From the NCBI RefSeq assembly GCF_014192335.1, contig NZ_JACHXU010000002.1, positions 327,347 to 391,346 of the forward strand: a DNA stretch of 64,000 bases, given 5' to 3'. Under the pieces are notes generated by a model. The model had not been told where the DNA came from. It was given only the letters and a program-made list of their open reading frames with translations, and did not search any database. Made by a program: the position numbers and the translations under genes. Shown one piece after another: positions 16,801 through 25,403 of this stretch (positions are counted from its first letter, which is position 1; every line of letters begins with the position of its first letter). The DNA is from Aporhodopirellula rubra. Lineage in GTDB: Bacteria > Planctomycetota > Planctomycetia > Pirellulales > Pirellulaceae.

Positions 16801-17838
16801 ATCAAGCGATACGGGTTGCACATCCGCAGCGTACAGGATGTGATCGAGGTCGCGATCGGTGGCCGGCAAATCACAACGACGGTCGAAGGTCGCGAGCGGT
16901 TCCCTGTCCGCGTGCGTTACGCCCGAGAGTTGCGAGACGACCTCGAATCGCTCGAACGTATTCTCGTTCCAACGCCAGCTGGCGCACAAATCCCGCTCGG
17001 CCAACTAGCCGACATTCGCTACACCCGCGGCCCGCAGGTCATCAAGAGCGAAGACACATTCTTGCTCGGTTACGTACTGTTCGATAAGAAGCCTGGTGAA
17101 GCGGAAGTCGACGTGGTCGAGGATGCTCAAGCATTCTTGCAATCCAAGATCGACTCGGGCGAGTTCACGCTGCCGGCCGGTGTGACGTACACGTTCGCGG
17201 GCAACTACGAGAACCAAATCCGATCGCAGAAGACGCTGGCGATCGTGCTGCCATTGGCACTTGGGGTCATCTTCCTGATTCTGTATCTGCAATTCAAATC
17301 CGCCATCACGACATCGCTCGTTTTCAGTGGCATTCTGATCGCTTGGGCAGGCGGATTCATCATGCTGTGGTTGTACGGCACCGACTGGTTCCTCGATTTC
17401 AGTCTACTCGGCACCAACATGCGTGAGCTTTTCCAGGTCAAGACGATCAATCTAAGCGTCGCCGTCTGGGTCGGCTTTCTCGCCCTGTTCGGCATCGCCA
17501 GTGACGATGGTGTCGTGATTGCGTCCTACCTCGACGAAAGCTTCCGCAAGGACCGAATCGAAAATGCCAAGCACGCTCGCGAAGCCACCGTGACCGCCGG
17601 CATGCGCCGCGTACGCCCGTGTTTGATGACCACAGCAACGACTTTGCTGGCATTGATTCCCATTCTGACATCCACCGGCCGAGGCAGCGACATCATGGTG
17701 CCAATGGCCATTCCGAGCTTCGGAGGAATGGCCATCGCAATCATCACGATGTTCGTGGTCCCGGTGCTGTACTGTGCCGCGATGGAGTGGAAGCTGCGAC
17801 TAGGAATCAAGGACGAGCGGTTCGTAAAGGACGCTTAG
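13861..17838 (+). CDS. CusA-type heavy-metal RND pump, extra-long
   Basis: A 1325-residue inner-membrane proton/metal antiporter. The TM4 motif IAIGTMVDMGIILTEN (about 483-498) is of the CusA (monovalent copper/silver) type. Other marks are DAIPDIGENQ near the N-terminus, GPDATALGQIY and GFLALFGIASDDGVV near the end. It is about 280 residues longer than usual CusA: there is an extra soluble stretch around 350-405 (TSADEVDLYADRHG...), about four additional hydrophobic segments at 590-720 between the two halves, and an acidic insert at about 835-885. It forms an operon with the adaptor before it. No outer-membrane factor is adjacent. Confidence 0.92.
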   Translation: MTDNDATIENAKRSVLGRLIWFCLTNKLVVLLLVIATLGWGVMVAPFDWDTGALPRDPVPVDAIPDIGENQQIVFTQWMGRSPQDVEDQIGYPLTVALLGIPEVKTIRSYSMFGFSSIYIIFGEDADFYWSRTRVLEKLNSLPAGTLPDGVQPTLGPDATALGQIYLYTLEGRDPDGNPTGGWDLRELRTIQDYYVRYSLTSAEGISEVASIGGFVQEYQIDVDPDAMRAAGVTLAKVFESIRMTNVDVGARTIELNKAEYVIRGLGFIEDIDDIEKTVVKVTDNVPITVADVAHVSLGPALRRGALDKSGAEAVGGVAVVRYGYNPLAAIKNIKQRIKEVSPGLPTKVLVDYTKTSADEVDLYADRHGLETITGATTSSDDWVKHLRGMPQEQWPRWITTSQVAVVPFYDRTGLIYETLGTLNTALFEEILVTIIVILVMVIHLRSSFLISALLPLAVLMCFIAMKTFGVDANIVALSGIAIAIGTMVDMGIILTENILKYLDEAAPEDDKLTVIFKAAHEVAGAVLTAVTTTVVSFLPVFTMIGAEGKLFRPLAFTKTFALAASVIVALTIIPPAAHILMGGRIESKSLRRGAWFALLILGIAASMLLTWWVGAILIALSAYKLNEERIPERYHRFGPYAASALAALVVGVLLTQEWLPLGPQKGLLLNLLFVGGLIGGILGFFTIFQRFLYEPILRWCLNHKLAFLCLPAAILLFGGSAWLGFDKVFGFVPKSLSMIGVSETTVRQSGPWKASTNVLPGLGKEFMPPLDEGSFLYMPTTMPHASIGEAMDVLQLQNQLLVSIPEVESVVGKIGRADTPLDPAPVSMIETYITYKSEYKSDEDGHRLNFRYDEEAGEFVRDDSGELILDPAGRPFRQWRDEIRTPDDIWQAITAAAEIPGTTSAPKLQPIAARIVMLQSGMRAPMGMKVKGPDLETIERVALELESLLKQVPTVQSSAVIADRIVGKPYLEIDIDRDAIKRYGLHIRSVQDVIEVAIGGRQITTTVEGRERFPVRVRYARELRDDLESLERILVPTPAGAQIPLGQLADIRYTRGPQVIKSEDTFLLGYVLFDKKPGEAEVDVVEDAQAFLQSKIDSGEFTLPAGVTYTFAGNYENQIRSQKTLAIVLPLALGVIFLILYLQFKSAITTSLVFSGILIAWAGGFIMLWLYGTDWFLDFSLLGTNMRELFQVKTINLSVAVWVGFLALFGIASDDGVVIASYLDESFRKDRIENAKHAREATVTAGMRRVRPCLMTTATTLLALIPILTSTGRGSDIMVPMAIPSFGGMAIAIITMFVVPVLYCAAMEWKLRLGIKDERFVKDA

Positions 17839-17950
17839 ATAAGCTTCATGCAAATGGCAGCCGTAGCCGAACTTACCTTGCCGTAACCGCTTTTCCAACC
17901 TACACTGATTACTTAGAGTCTTATCAATCTACAGGTTTCCCATCCTCTTG
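17839..17950. other. Spacer before Cys-rich leader gene
   Basis: About 110 bases with no clear terminator or promoter. Confidence 0.3.
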
Positions 17951-18364
17951 ATGTTCCGTCTTCTGTTCATCTCGTTCATCACACTACGTGTGGTTGCGTG
18001 CCCCGTATTTTGTGCGGTGGGTGGGGATGTTGCGTCGACAGCAGGAGTTGAGAAGGTTTGTAGCTGTCACTGTGGACACGAACAATCCACTCCATGCGAT
18101 GACCGTCAGTTGCCGCCGGGAAATGCCCCTTGTGACAACCCTTGCCCCTGCGACACCGGCTGCGTTTGTCTGGTAACGCCGGAGTCAAATTCCCGCACTG
18201 TGTCGGCGGACTTCCAGCTATTGTCGGATTGGACTCCGCTGTGTCTGGAAACGCTGGACCTGTCCAAACTGCTTGCCAAACGCTGCGAAGAACGACATCC
18301 ACAACGGTTTGATCTGCAAAGCGGGCGAGACGTGCGTCTCGTTTACGCCTCTCTATTGCTGTAG
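17951..18364 (+). CDS. Secreted Cys-rich leader protein of efflux operon 2
   Basis: A 137-residue exported protein. A signal peptide (about 1-22) is followed by a stretch rich in cysteine: VCSCHCGHEQSTPC, then PCDNPCPCDTGCVC (about 37-75). The rest (about 76-137) has few cysteines and ends RLVYASLLL. The ATG at 17951 is preferred over an adjacent TTG. It sits upstream of the adaptor and pump of the second efflux system, in the same position as the Cys-rich genes at 32369 and 49844. A periplasmic metal-binding or metal-sensing role is inferred; no known family is recognised. Confidence 0.6.
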   Translation: MFRLLFISFITLRVVACPVFCAVGGDVASTAGVEKVCSCHCGHEQSTPCDDRQLPPGNAPCDNPCPCDTGCVCLVTPESNSRTVSADFQLLSDWTPLCLETLDLSKLLAKRCEERHPQRFDLQSGRDVRLVYASLLL

Positions 18365-18544
18365 GCCACTGCTGGCCCACGTTGGTTGACCGTCGAAATC
18401 GGTTTGTGATCGCGATTGCGCTCGCCGCATGTTGCGACACCGCGTTCGAGTTCATTTCTGGTCGGCCTGTATCCGTTGGTTAAGTGCTTGAATTGCATTT
18501 GTGCGGTTCGCGCTTGTCCCGTCCATCCCAGCAGGAGTTCTGCA

Positions 18545-20224
18545 ATGAGTCACTCAGTTGTCAATGCGCCGGAGAAAAATCCGCGTCCCGCCTCCCCCGA
18601 AACCTCGGCCAACGGACGGGCCGTGCATGCTCCCCAGATTGAGACGCCCACCAGAAATGTTAGCCCCATCCGGCGATTTGTCTCGCTTGCCCTTGGTAGC
18701 ATCGGGCCGACGTTGGTTCTGATTGGCTTTGCCGCGGTCTTCTACTATGGGCACCAGAACGATTGGCGAATTCCTAAGTTCGCCGCGTTGACTGGGAGTG
18801 TCGAGACGGTCGCCGACGATTGGTGTGAAGAACACGCCGTGCCGGAGTCGATCTGCGTCGAGTGCGATCCCACCATGATGCCTAAAGGCCCCGACTACGG
18901 TTGGTGCGCGGTGCATGGCGTTCACAACTGCGTGCTGGATCATCCTGATGTAGCACAGATGAAGGAGACGCCGTCGATATTGCCGAGCGATCTGGAGCGA
19001 GCCGCTCGAGCCTTGGCCGTGGCTCCGCGAAAAGAGAACAACAGTGCCTGCAAGATTTACCAGAACCGCATTCAGTTCGCTTCCATTGAGTCAGTGAAGC
19101 AGGCTGGCGTTGATGTGGAATTGATCGAACGTGCTCCGATCGTCGAAGCGATCGCCGGCAGCGGGGAGATTGTTTACGACCCCACGAAACAAGCGAGCTT
19201 GGCGTCGCGAGTTCCTGGCAGCGTTTGGTTGGTAACCAAGGGCGTTGGCGATTTGGTCACCAAAGGGGAAGTTCTCGCCGTCGTGGATGCGGCACAAGTC
19301 GGTGATTTGAAAACAAGCCTTCTGCGGGCGTTGGCCGAAGAAAACCTGCAACGACAAAACGTCTCACGGCTGAATCAAGCTCGAAGTGCCATTGCGGGTT
19401 CGCGGATCCTCGATGCTGAAGCTGCCTTGTCCAAAGCTCAAGCGGATGTGTTGTCCGCTGAACAATCGTTGCGAAATCTTGGATTGCCGATCGACACCGA
19501 ATCGCTGCGAGGATTGTCTGAGCGACAAGTCCTCGACAATCTACGTTTGCTCGGAATTCCCGATGAGATTCGCGCCCAACTCAACAGCAAGACAATCACC
19601 TCGAACCTAATTCCGATTGTTTCGCCGATCGAAGGCTTCGTCACGCAACGGCATGTTGCTCCGGGTGAAGTCGTAGACCCGACTCGCATTCTGTTTGAAG
19701 TCGCGAACACCAGCCAAATGTGGCTCACACTCAATGTTCCACTCGAGAACATGGATCAGCTTGCTGTCGGGCAACCGATTCGCTTTCAAGCCGATGGCAG
19801 TCGCCATGAAGTGGAAGGCAAATTGGACTGGATCAGCACGGCGGCGGACTCGCAAACGCGGATGGTGCAGGTGCGAGCCATCTTGCCGAATGTCGATGGG
19901 AAGTTACGAAGCGAAACGTTCGGTACGGGCCAAATCATTTTGAGGGAAGAGTCAGACGCCATTGTGATTCCCAATGGGTCGTCGCACTGGGAAGGTTGCT
20001 GCCAAGTTGTTTTCGTGCGTGACAAGCACTACTTCGACAGTCCCGACAGCTTCAAAGTCTTTCACGTCCGTTCAGTACGCTTGGGTGCAACGAACGGGGG
20101 ATTCACGGAAGTCATTTCTGGTGTGCTTCCCGGTGAAGTGATCGCCGCAGCGGGCAGTGACGTACTGCGAGCTCAATTACTAAAAAACAATCTTGGTGCA
20201 GGCTGCGACTGCGTCGCCGAATAA
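18545..20224 (+). CDS. Efflux RND periplasmic adaptor with WCxEH...CxxC module
   Basis: A 559-residue adaptor (membrane fusion protein). The start at 18545 has AGGAG eight nt upstream. It has a membrane segment (about 45-65), then an unusual N-terminal metal-type module (about 92-130): DDWCEEHAVPESICVECDP and YGWCAVHGVHNCVLDH. The adaptor core follows (lipoyl-like half at about 215-250, long helical hairpin at about 255-345 with LLRALAEENLQRQN, second half and beta-barrel at about 355-530). It ends in a cysteine pair region (AGCDC). The pump is 12 nt downstream. The lipoprotein at 23493-23861 carries the same WC...EH module twice. Confidence 0.88.
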   Translation: MSHSVVNAPEKNPRPASPETSANGRAVHAPQIETPTRNVSPIRRFVSLALGSIGPTLVLIGFAAVFYYGHQNDWRIPKFAALTGSVETVADDWCEEHAVPESICVECDPTMMPKGPDYGWCAVHGVHNCVLDHPDVAQMKETPSILPSDLERAARALAVAPRKENNSACKIYQNRIQFASIESVKQAGVDVELIERAPIVEAIAGSGEIVYDPTKQASLASRVPGSVWLVTKGVGDLVTKGEVLAVVDAAQVGDLKTSLLRALAEENLQRQNVSRLNQARSAIAGSRILDAEAALSKAQADVLSAEQSLRNLGLPIDTESLRGLSERQVLDNLRLLGIPDEIRAQLNSKTITSNLIPIVSPIEGFVTQRHVAPGEVVDPTRILFEVANTSQMWLTLNVPLENMDQLAVGQPIRFQADGSRHEVEGKLDWISTAADSQTRMVQVRAILPNVDGKLRSETFGTGQIILREESDAIVIPNGSSHWEGCCQVVFVRDKHYFDSPDSFKVFHVRSVRLGATNGGFTEVISGVLPGEVIAAAGSDVLRAQLLKNNLGAGCDCVAE

Positions 20225-20236
20225 AGGAGAGCACGG

Positions 20237-23200
20237 ATGCTAAATTGGCTAATCGACGTATCACTGCGCCATCGTGCGCTCGTGATTCTAACGGCGGCGT
20301 TGTTCGCGGTTGTAGGCGTGTTCTCACTCCAGCAGCTCGATATCGACGCATTCCCGGACACCACACCGGTTCAAATTCAGATCAATACGGTCGCCCCGTC
20401 GCTGGCGTCTGAGGAAATCGAACGGCAGATCACCTTTCCCGTCGAGCAGGCAATCAGTGGATTGCCGGGACTCCACGAATTACGTTCAATCTCCAAGTTC
20501 GGTCTGTCACAGGTCGTGGTCATCTTTGATGATGGCATCGACATCTATTTTGCTCGTCAGTTGATTAACGAACGGTTGTCCACAGTCGAGCTACCCGACG
20601 GCATTAGCCGACCGCAGATGGGGCCAGTTTCGACCGGTCTGGGCGAAGTCTTTCACTACGTTCTGGTTTACGACGGTGTTGACTTCTCGGAAGCCTCTCA
20701 GGCCGAGCGTGTCAAACGCATGACCGAGTTGCGAACGATTCACGACTGGGTGGTCAAGCCACAATTGCGATCGGTTCGAGGTGTGGCCGAAGTGAACAGT
20801 TGGGGCGGGTACGAGAAGCAATATCAGATTCGTCTCGATCCCGAAGGGCTGTTCAAGTACGGCCTGACCTTCGAGCAGGTATCTGATGCAATTGAAACGA
20901 ACAACGAGAATGTCGGCGGCGGTACGGTCACGGACGGCAGCGAAATGCTGCTGGTGCATGGAATTGGCCGAACGGTCAATATCAAGGAAATCGAAGACAT
21001 CGTCATCACTTCCAAGGATGGCGTGCCAGTTCGCATTCGCGACGTCGCCGATGTGATGATTGGGCATGAGATTCGCCGGGGCGCGGTCACGGCAAACGGT
21101 CGCGGCGAAGCAGTGCTGGGGTTGGGCTTCATGCTGATGGGCGAAAACAGCCACGACGTCACTTGGGCCATCAAAGAAAAGATCGAAGGTATTCAGGAAT
21201 CGCTCCCTGCCGGCGTCAAGATTCAAACCGTCTACGACCGTACCGAGCTCATTGACCATGTCATTCACACGGTCCAGAAGAATCTGTTCGAGGGCGGTTT
21301 GCTGGTCGTCGCAGTGTTGTTCATCTTCTTGGGGAATCTGCGAGCCGGAATCATTGTGGCACTCGCAATTCCGCTGTCGATGTTGTTTGCGTTCTCAGGA
21401 ATGCTGAAGTTCGGCATCGCTGCCAGCTTGCTTAGCCTCGGTGCCATCGACTTCGGATTGGTTGTCGATAGTTCAGTCGTGATGATCGAAAACTGTGTTC
21501 GTTGCTTGGCTCACAAGTCGGACGGTCGCAGTCGCTTGCAGATCATTCGCGATGCGGCGGTTGAGGTTCGCAAGCCGACCATGTTTGGCGAATTGATCAT
21601 CATGATCGTCTACTTGCCGATCCTGACGCTCGAAGGCATCGAAGGCAAGCTGTTTCGACCGATGGCAATCACGGTGATTATGGCTCTTGCCGGGTCGATG
21701 GTTCTTTCACTGACACTGATGCCCGTGTTGGCGAGTCTGTTCCTTCCCAAGAACATCAAAGAAACCGAGCCGCTACTACTTCGCGTATTGAAACGCCTCT
21801 ACGCACCGGTGTTGCGGTTCACGATGCACCACAAGACGTTCATTATCGGATCGGCCTTGTTGTTACTCGTCACCGTGTTTGGCCTCGTCGCTCCGAATCT
21901 CGGCAGCGAGTTCGTCCCACGACTTTCTGAAGGTGCTATCACGATCAACGTGGTGCGACTGGCGGGGACGACGCTGGAAGAATCCATGCGTTACAACACA
22001 AAAATGGAACAGGTCATTCTGGAGAAGTTTCCGGATGAAGTCGCACAGGTCTGGAGCCGTATCGGAACGGCGGAGGTGGCGACCGACCCAATGGGTACGG
22101 AGTTGACCGATTTGTTTCTGACACTGCATCCACGTGAGAAATGGACGCGAGCTGAGACGCAGGATGAATTGGTGGTCAAGGTGCAGGAAGAGCTGCGTGA
22201 TCTACCCGGTCCGCGACTGGCCATGTCGCAGCCGATTGAAATGCGAATGAACGAAATGATCTCTGGTGTACGCTCGGATGTCGCCGCAATTCTTTACGGC
22301 GATGACTTGGACGTGATGGTAGAGAAAGCCGAAGAAATTGAGCGGGCACTCAACTCGATTCCTGGTTCGGAAGACGTGAAGGTCGAACAGGTTTCTGGTC
22401 AGCCGGTTTTGCAAATTCGCATCAACCAAGACCAGATTGCTCGCTACGGAGTACCGGCCAGCACGGTGATGAATCTTGTCCGCTCGTTGGGCACGCATAA
22501 CGTCGGCGAAGTCTATGAAGGCCAGTTGCGGTTTCCACTGATTATCCGACTACCCGAAGAAGCTCGCGCTAGTCCAGAGGCCATCAAGCAAATCTTGGTT
22601 GCCACGCCATCTGGCGAACGTATTCCGCTTTCCCGGCTGGCCACGATCGAAACCGTGGAAGGTTGGAATACGATCAAGCGAGACTGGTACCAACGTCGCA
22701 TTACGATTGAATCGAATGTCCGTGGTCGCGACCTGGGCAGCTTCGTTGCCGAAGCTCAACGTGTGGTTTCTGAAAAGGTGCAACTGCCTGCCGGACGCTA
22801 CCGCATCGAATGGGGCGGGCAATTCGAGAATCTGCAGCGGGCTCAAACCCGCCTGATGATCGTGGTGCCAATTGCACTCCTGATGATTCTTTCGCTGCTT
22901 TACATAACGTATCGCAACTGGGTTGACGCGCTGCGAGTTTTTACAGGCGTTCCATTCGCGTGGATTGGCGGGATTCTGGCGTTGTGGATTCGCGACATGC
23001 CGTTTTCGATTTCGGCAGCGGTTGGATTCATCGCATTGTCCGGAGTCGCGGTGCTCGATGACATGCTGCTTGTGTCAACGATTCGACAACTGCGGCGAAA
23101 AGGGCGTTCGCTTGACGAAGCGGTCGAAGAGGCCGCGATGACACGTTTGCGTCCAATCTTGATGACGACGCTCGTGGCGAGCCTTGGCTTTGTTCCGATG

Positions 23201-23458
23201 GCGTTCAGCACCGGGATGGGAGCCGAAGTGCAACGGCCACTGGCAACGGTGGTGATTGGCGGTGTGTGCAGTGCGATGGTGATGAGTTTGCTCGTGCTTC
23301 GAGTGCTCTACGTCGTGTTCAACACGCCGGTGGAAAAGCTACGCAGTGATGCTGATGCAGGAGATGACGACGACGGAGACGATGACGGTCATCGTCTTGA
23401 ACCCGATGAACCGATTGACCCGGAAATCAGGCGCGTGCCTGAAACGGCATCGGTCTAA
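20237..23458 (+). CDS. CzcA/CusA-family heavy-metal RND pump
   Basis: A 1073-residue pump of the HME-RND family. N-terminal DVSLRHRALVILTAAL is the first helix; FPDTTPVQIQINT and the porter domains follow. The TM4 motif DFGLVVDSSVVMIEN (about 403-417) is of the divalent-metal (CzcA-like) type, unlike the two CusA-type pumps nearby. The last helices include GVAVLDDMLL and a long acidic tail (DADAGDDDDGDDDGH) on the cytoplasmic side that may bind metal. The order adaptor-pump-lipoprotein-thioredoxin-CDF suggests one operon of about 6.5 kb. Zinc, cobalt or cadmium is the family-based guess. Confidence 0.92.
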   Translation: MLNWLIDVSLRHRALVILTAALFAVVGVFSLQQLDIDAFPDTTPVQIQINTVAPSLASEEIERQITFPVEQAISGLPGLHELRSISKFGLSQVVVIFDDGIDIYFARQLINERLSTVELPDGISRPQMGPVSTGLGEVFHYVLVYDGVDFSEASQAERVKRMTELRTIHDWVVKPQLRSVRGVAEVNSWGGYEKQYQIRLDPEGLFKYGLTFEQVSDAIETNNENVGGGTVTDGSEMLLVHGIGRTVNIKEIEDIVITSKDGVPVRIRDVADVMIGHEIRRGAVTANGRGEAVLGLGFMLMGENSHDVTWAIKEKIEGIQESLPAGVKIQTVYDRTELIDHVIHTVQKNLFEGGLLVVAVLFIFLGNLRAGIIVALAIPLSMLFAFSGMLKFGIAASLLSLGAIDFGLVVDSSVVMIENCVRCLAHKSDGRSRLQIIRDAAVEVRKPTMFGELIIMIVYLPILTLEGIEGKLFRPMAITVIMALAGSMVLSLTLMPVLASLFLPKNIKETEPLLLRVLKRLYAPVLRFTMHHKTFIIGSALLLLVTVFGLVAPNLGSEFVPRLSEGAITINVVRLAGTTLEESMRYNTKMEQVILEKFPDEVAQVWSRIGTAEVATDPMGTELTDLFLTLHPREKWTRAETQDELVVKVQEELRDLPGPRLAMSQPIEMRMNEMISGVRSDVAAILYGDDLDVMVEKAEEIERALNSIPGSEDVKVEQVSGQPVLQIRINQDQIARYGVPASTVMNLVRSLGTHNVGEVYEGQLRFPLIIRLPEEARASPEAIKQILVATPSGERIPLSRLATIETVEGWNTIKRDWYQRRITIESNVRGRDLGSFVAEAQRVVSEKVQLPAGRYRIEWGGQFENLQRAQTRLMIVVPIALLMILSLLYITYRNWVDALRVFTGVPFAWIGGILALWIRDMPFSISAAVGFIALSGVAVLDDMLLVSTIRQLRRKGRSLDEAVEEAAMTRLRPILMTTLVASLGFVPMAFSTGMGAEVQRPLATVVIGGVCSAMVMSLLVLRVLYVVFNTPVEKLRSDADAGDDDDGDDDGHRLEPDEPIDPEIRRVPETASV

Positions 23459-23492
23459 CTTTAGTTCGGCCATGCCGAAGGAGAATTTTACG

Positions 23493-23861
23493 ATGATGAT
23501 GATGAAATGGATGACTAGCTTCAAAGGCATCTCGCTTGCAGCCATCGCCGTCATGGCGATCGGATTGAGTGGATGTAGCAAAGACCAAGTCACAACCGAC
23601 GGTGCAGCGGAACCGGTCGCGGCAACCAACGTCGATCACAGCCACGGTGGTTGGTGGTGCGTGGAACATGGTGTGCCCGAGGAAGAGTGCGCATTGTGCG
23701 ACACATCCTTGGTGGCCAAGTTCAAGGAAGACGGTGACTGGTGCGACGAGCACGATCGGCCCGAGTCGCAGTGTTTCATTTGCAGCCCCGCAAGATTCGA
23801 CAAGTTCGCATCGCGATACGAAGCCAAAACGGGGCAAAAGCCACCGCAACCGGAGGAGTAG
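23493..23861 (+). CDS. Lipoprotein with two WCxEH...CxxC modules
   Basis: A 122-residue lipoprotein with AAGGAG nine nt before the first of four ATG codons at 23493. Lipobox GLSGC (Cys28). The mature part repeats a short metal-type module: WWCVEHGVPEEECALC and DWCDEHDRPESQCFIC, each with a W-C-x-x-H then C-x-x-C. The N-terminal part of the adaptor at 18545 has the same module, so the two may bind the same metal and interact. It is the third gene of the efflux operon. Confidence 0.7.
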   Translation: MMMMKWMTSFKGISLAAIAVMAIGLSGCSKDQVTTDGAAEPVAATNVDHSHGGWWCVEHGVPEEECALCDTSLVAKFKEDGDWCDEHDRPESQCFICSPARFDKFASRYEAKTGQKPPQPEE

Positions 23862-23965
23862 AACGGCCCGACGTTGTGGCTGGGGCGTCGCCTATTTTTG
23901 ACGTAGCGGTCAGCTCGTGCAACGCCTCAGCGACACGTCAAACCATCAATGCCGGAACGAATTTT

Positions 23966-24454
23966 ATGAACTGGTCTACCAAGCTCACAATAGCCCTGCT
24001 GCCAATCGTGTTTGCGGTTCTCCAAATGGGATGCGACTCTCGCGTTGCAGTAAAACCATTGGATGATCCGAAAGCGAATGGCATCAAACCTGTCCAGTTG
24101 ACCGATGCGAATTTCCAGACGGAAGTGATCGAGTCGGATATTCCGGTATTGGTCGATATGTGGGCACCATGGTGCGGGCCGTGCATCGAAATGAAACCAA
24201 CGTTGCGATTGGTCACTGAACAACTGACTGGTCAAGCAAAGATCGCGGAACTCAATATCGACGAAAACCCATTCATCAAAGAGAAGTATGGCATCGACCG
24301 CTATCCGACGCTGTTGATCTTTCGCGACGGCGAGGAAGTCGATCGTTTGATTGGTAAAAGAACTGAAGGCGAGCTAATAGAAGCTCTTTCGTCGTTTCTC
24401 AGCTTGTCAATCGAAGCAGAAGACGACATGAGATCGAAGGCTAAGCATGACTGA
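23966..24454 (+). CDS. Thioredoxin-like lipoprotein
   Basis: A 162-residue thioredoxin-fold protein anchored by a lipobox (LQMGC, Cys23). The active site is WAPWCGPC (Cys70, Cys73), followed by the fold marks IAELNIDENP and YPTLLIFRDG with the cis-proline in RYPT. Likely a periplasmic reductase of cysteines, possibly keeping the Cys-rich metal proteins of this region reduced (inference). The start at 23966 is chosen because it gives a good signal sequence. Its 3' end overlaps the next gene by 8 nt. Confidence 0.9.
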   Translation: MNWSTKLTIALLPIVFAVLQMGCDSRVAVKPLDDPKANGIKPVQLTDANFQTEVIESDIPVLVDMWAPWCGPCIEMKPTLRLVTEQLTGQAKIAELNIDENPFIKEKYGIDRYPTLLIFRDGEEVDRLIGKRTEGELIEALSSFLSLSIEAEDDMRSKAKHD

Positions 24455-25049
24455 CTGCGGATGCGAATTGGAAGCAGAAGGCGACGCACAGCGAACGACG
24501 CTGCGCGTGGTTTTGGCAATCAACGCTGCAATGTTTGTCGTCGAGATTGTCGCTGGCGTGCTTGCCAGTTCGACGGGCCTGATCGCGGACTCGCTCGACA
24601 TGCTTGCCGACGCGAGCGTCTACGCAATCAGCCTGTACGCCGTCGGTCGGGCTGCCAACATCCGCCGTAACGCCGCGACAGCTAGCGGTGTATTGCAACT
24701 GGCGCTCGGCTTTGGTGTTTTGATCGAAGCGGTTCGCCGCTTCATCGGTGGCGGGGAACCAATCGGCGTTGCGATGATGGTGATGGGCTGCGTTGCTTTA
24801 ATCGCCAATTCATTTTGCTTGTGGCTAATTGCCAAGCACAAAGGCGGTGATGTCAACTTTCGAGCTTCTTACATCTTCTCGGCCAACGACGTGATCGCCA
24901 ACATTGGCGTCATCGTCTCGGGTTTGATCGTCAAACTCTCCGGCTCGCAAATCCCCGATCTAGTTATCGGCATTCTGATCGCTAGCGTCGTCGTGCGAGG
25001 TGGCATCAAGATTCTCGGGATGGCCGGTTCCGGCGAGGAAGCGAGTTAA
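24447..25049 (+). CDS. CDF-like cation transporter without C-terminal domain
   Basis: A 200-residue membrane protein with about six helices, matching the transmembrane part of the cation diffusion facilitator family. The TM2 metal site reads ADSLDMLAD (Asp replaces the usual His of HxxxD), and in TM5 the site reads FSAND, with only the Asp kept. The C-terminal cytoplasmic domain of typical CDF proteins is missing. Cys-rich MTDCGCE starts the protein. It overlaps the thioredoxin gene by 8 nt, so it belongs to the same operon. Metal export (Zn/Co/Cd type) is inferred with caution because of the altered sites. Confidence 0.8.
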   Translation: MTDCGCELEAEGDAQRTTLRVVLAINAAMFVVEIVAGVLASSTGLIADSLDMLADASVYAISLYAVGRAANIRRNAATASGVLQLALGFGVLIEAVRRFIGGGEPIGVAMMVMGCVALIANSFCLWLIAKHKGGDVNFRASYIFSANDVIANIGVIVSGLIVKLSGSQIPDLVIGILIASVVVRGGIKILGMAGSGEEAS

Positions 25050-25076
25050 GCGGTGACGGTAGGTTCCTTCGCTGCG

Positions 25077-25310
25077 TCAACTGACGGTAAGAGATGGACT
25101 TCTCAAAGCCGTTAGGCTTGGTGGTGGTCCGTCCATTCTGATTGGGCCGTTGTTCGTGGGTGGACTGCTTGGCTGTGCTGGACGGTCGCGAGGAGCTTCG
25201 TAGCGTGGAAGCTCGGGAACTGCGTTGCGGTTGGGAAGCGTTGGTGCTGTCATCGGCTGACGATCAGGTGTTCCGAAAGTGGCGACAGGTTCCGGTGGCT
25301 CGGATTCACT
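25077..25310 (-). pseudogene. 3' fragment of a His-rich secreted protein gene
   Basis: The reading frame ends with ATFGTPDRQPMTAPTLP, then DGPPPSLT and SLTVS, which is the C-terminal part of the protein at 28201-28944. DNA similarity runs from the stop to about 25310 and then stops abruptly; the signal peptide and His-rich parts are missing. It is probably a leftover of a duplicated gene that was cut by rearrangement. Confidence 0.7.
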
Positions 25311-25403
25311 TGGTCGTGTAGATGCCGATCTTGGATAGTTTCTACCTGTTGCCTCACGACGCGCGCGTTCGCCGAGTCGATGGCAGTTCGTTCGCAAGCC
25401 GTT

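Noticed and set aside
18365..18378. GGCCA-ctgc-TGGCC hairpin after the Cys-rich gene as terminator
   Set aside because: Only 5 bp and no T run; the following gene is probably in the same operon.
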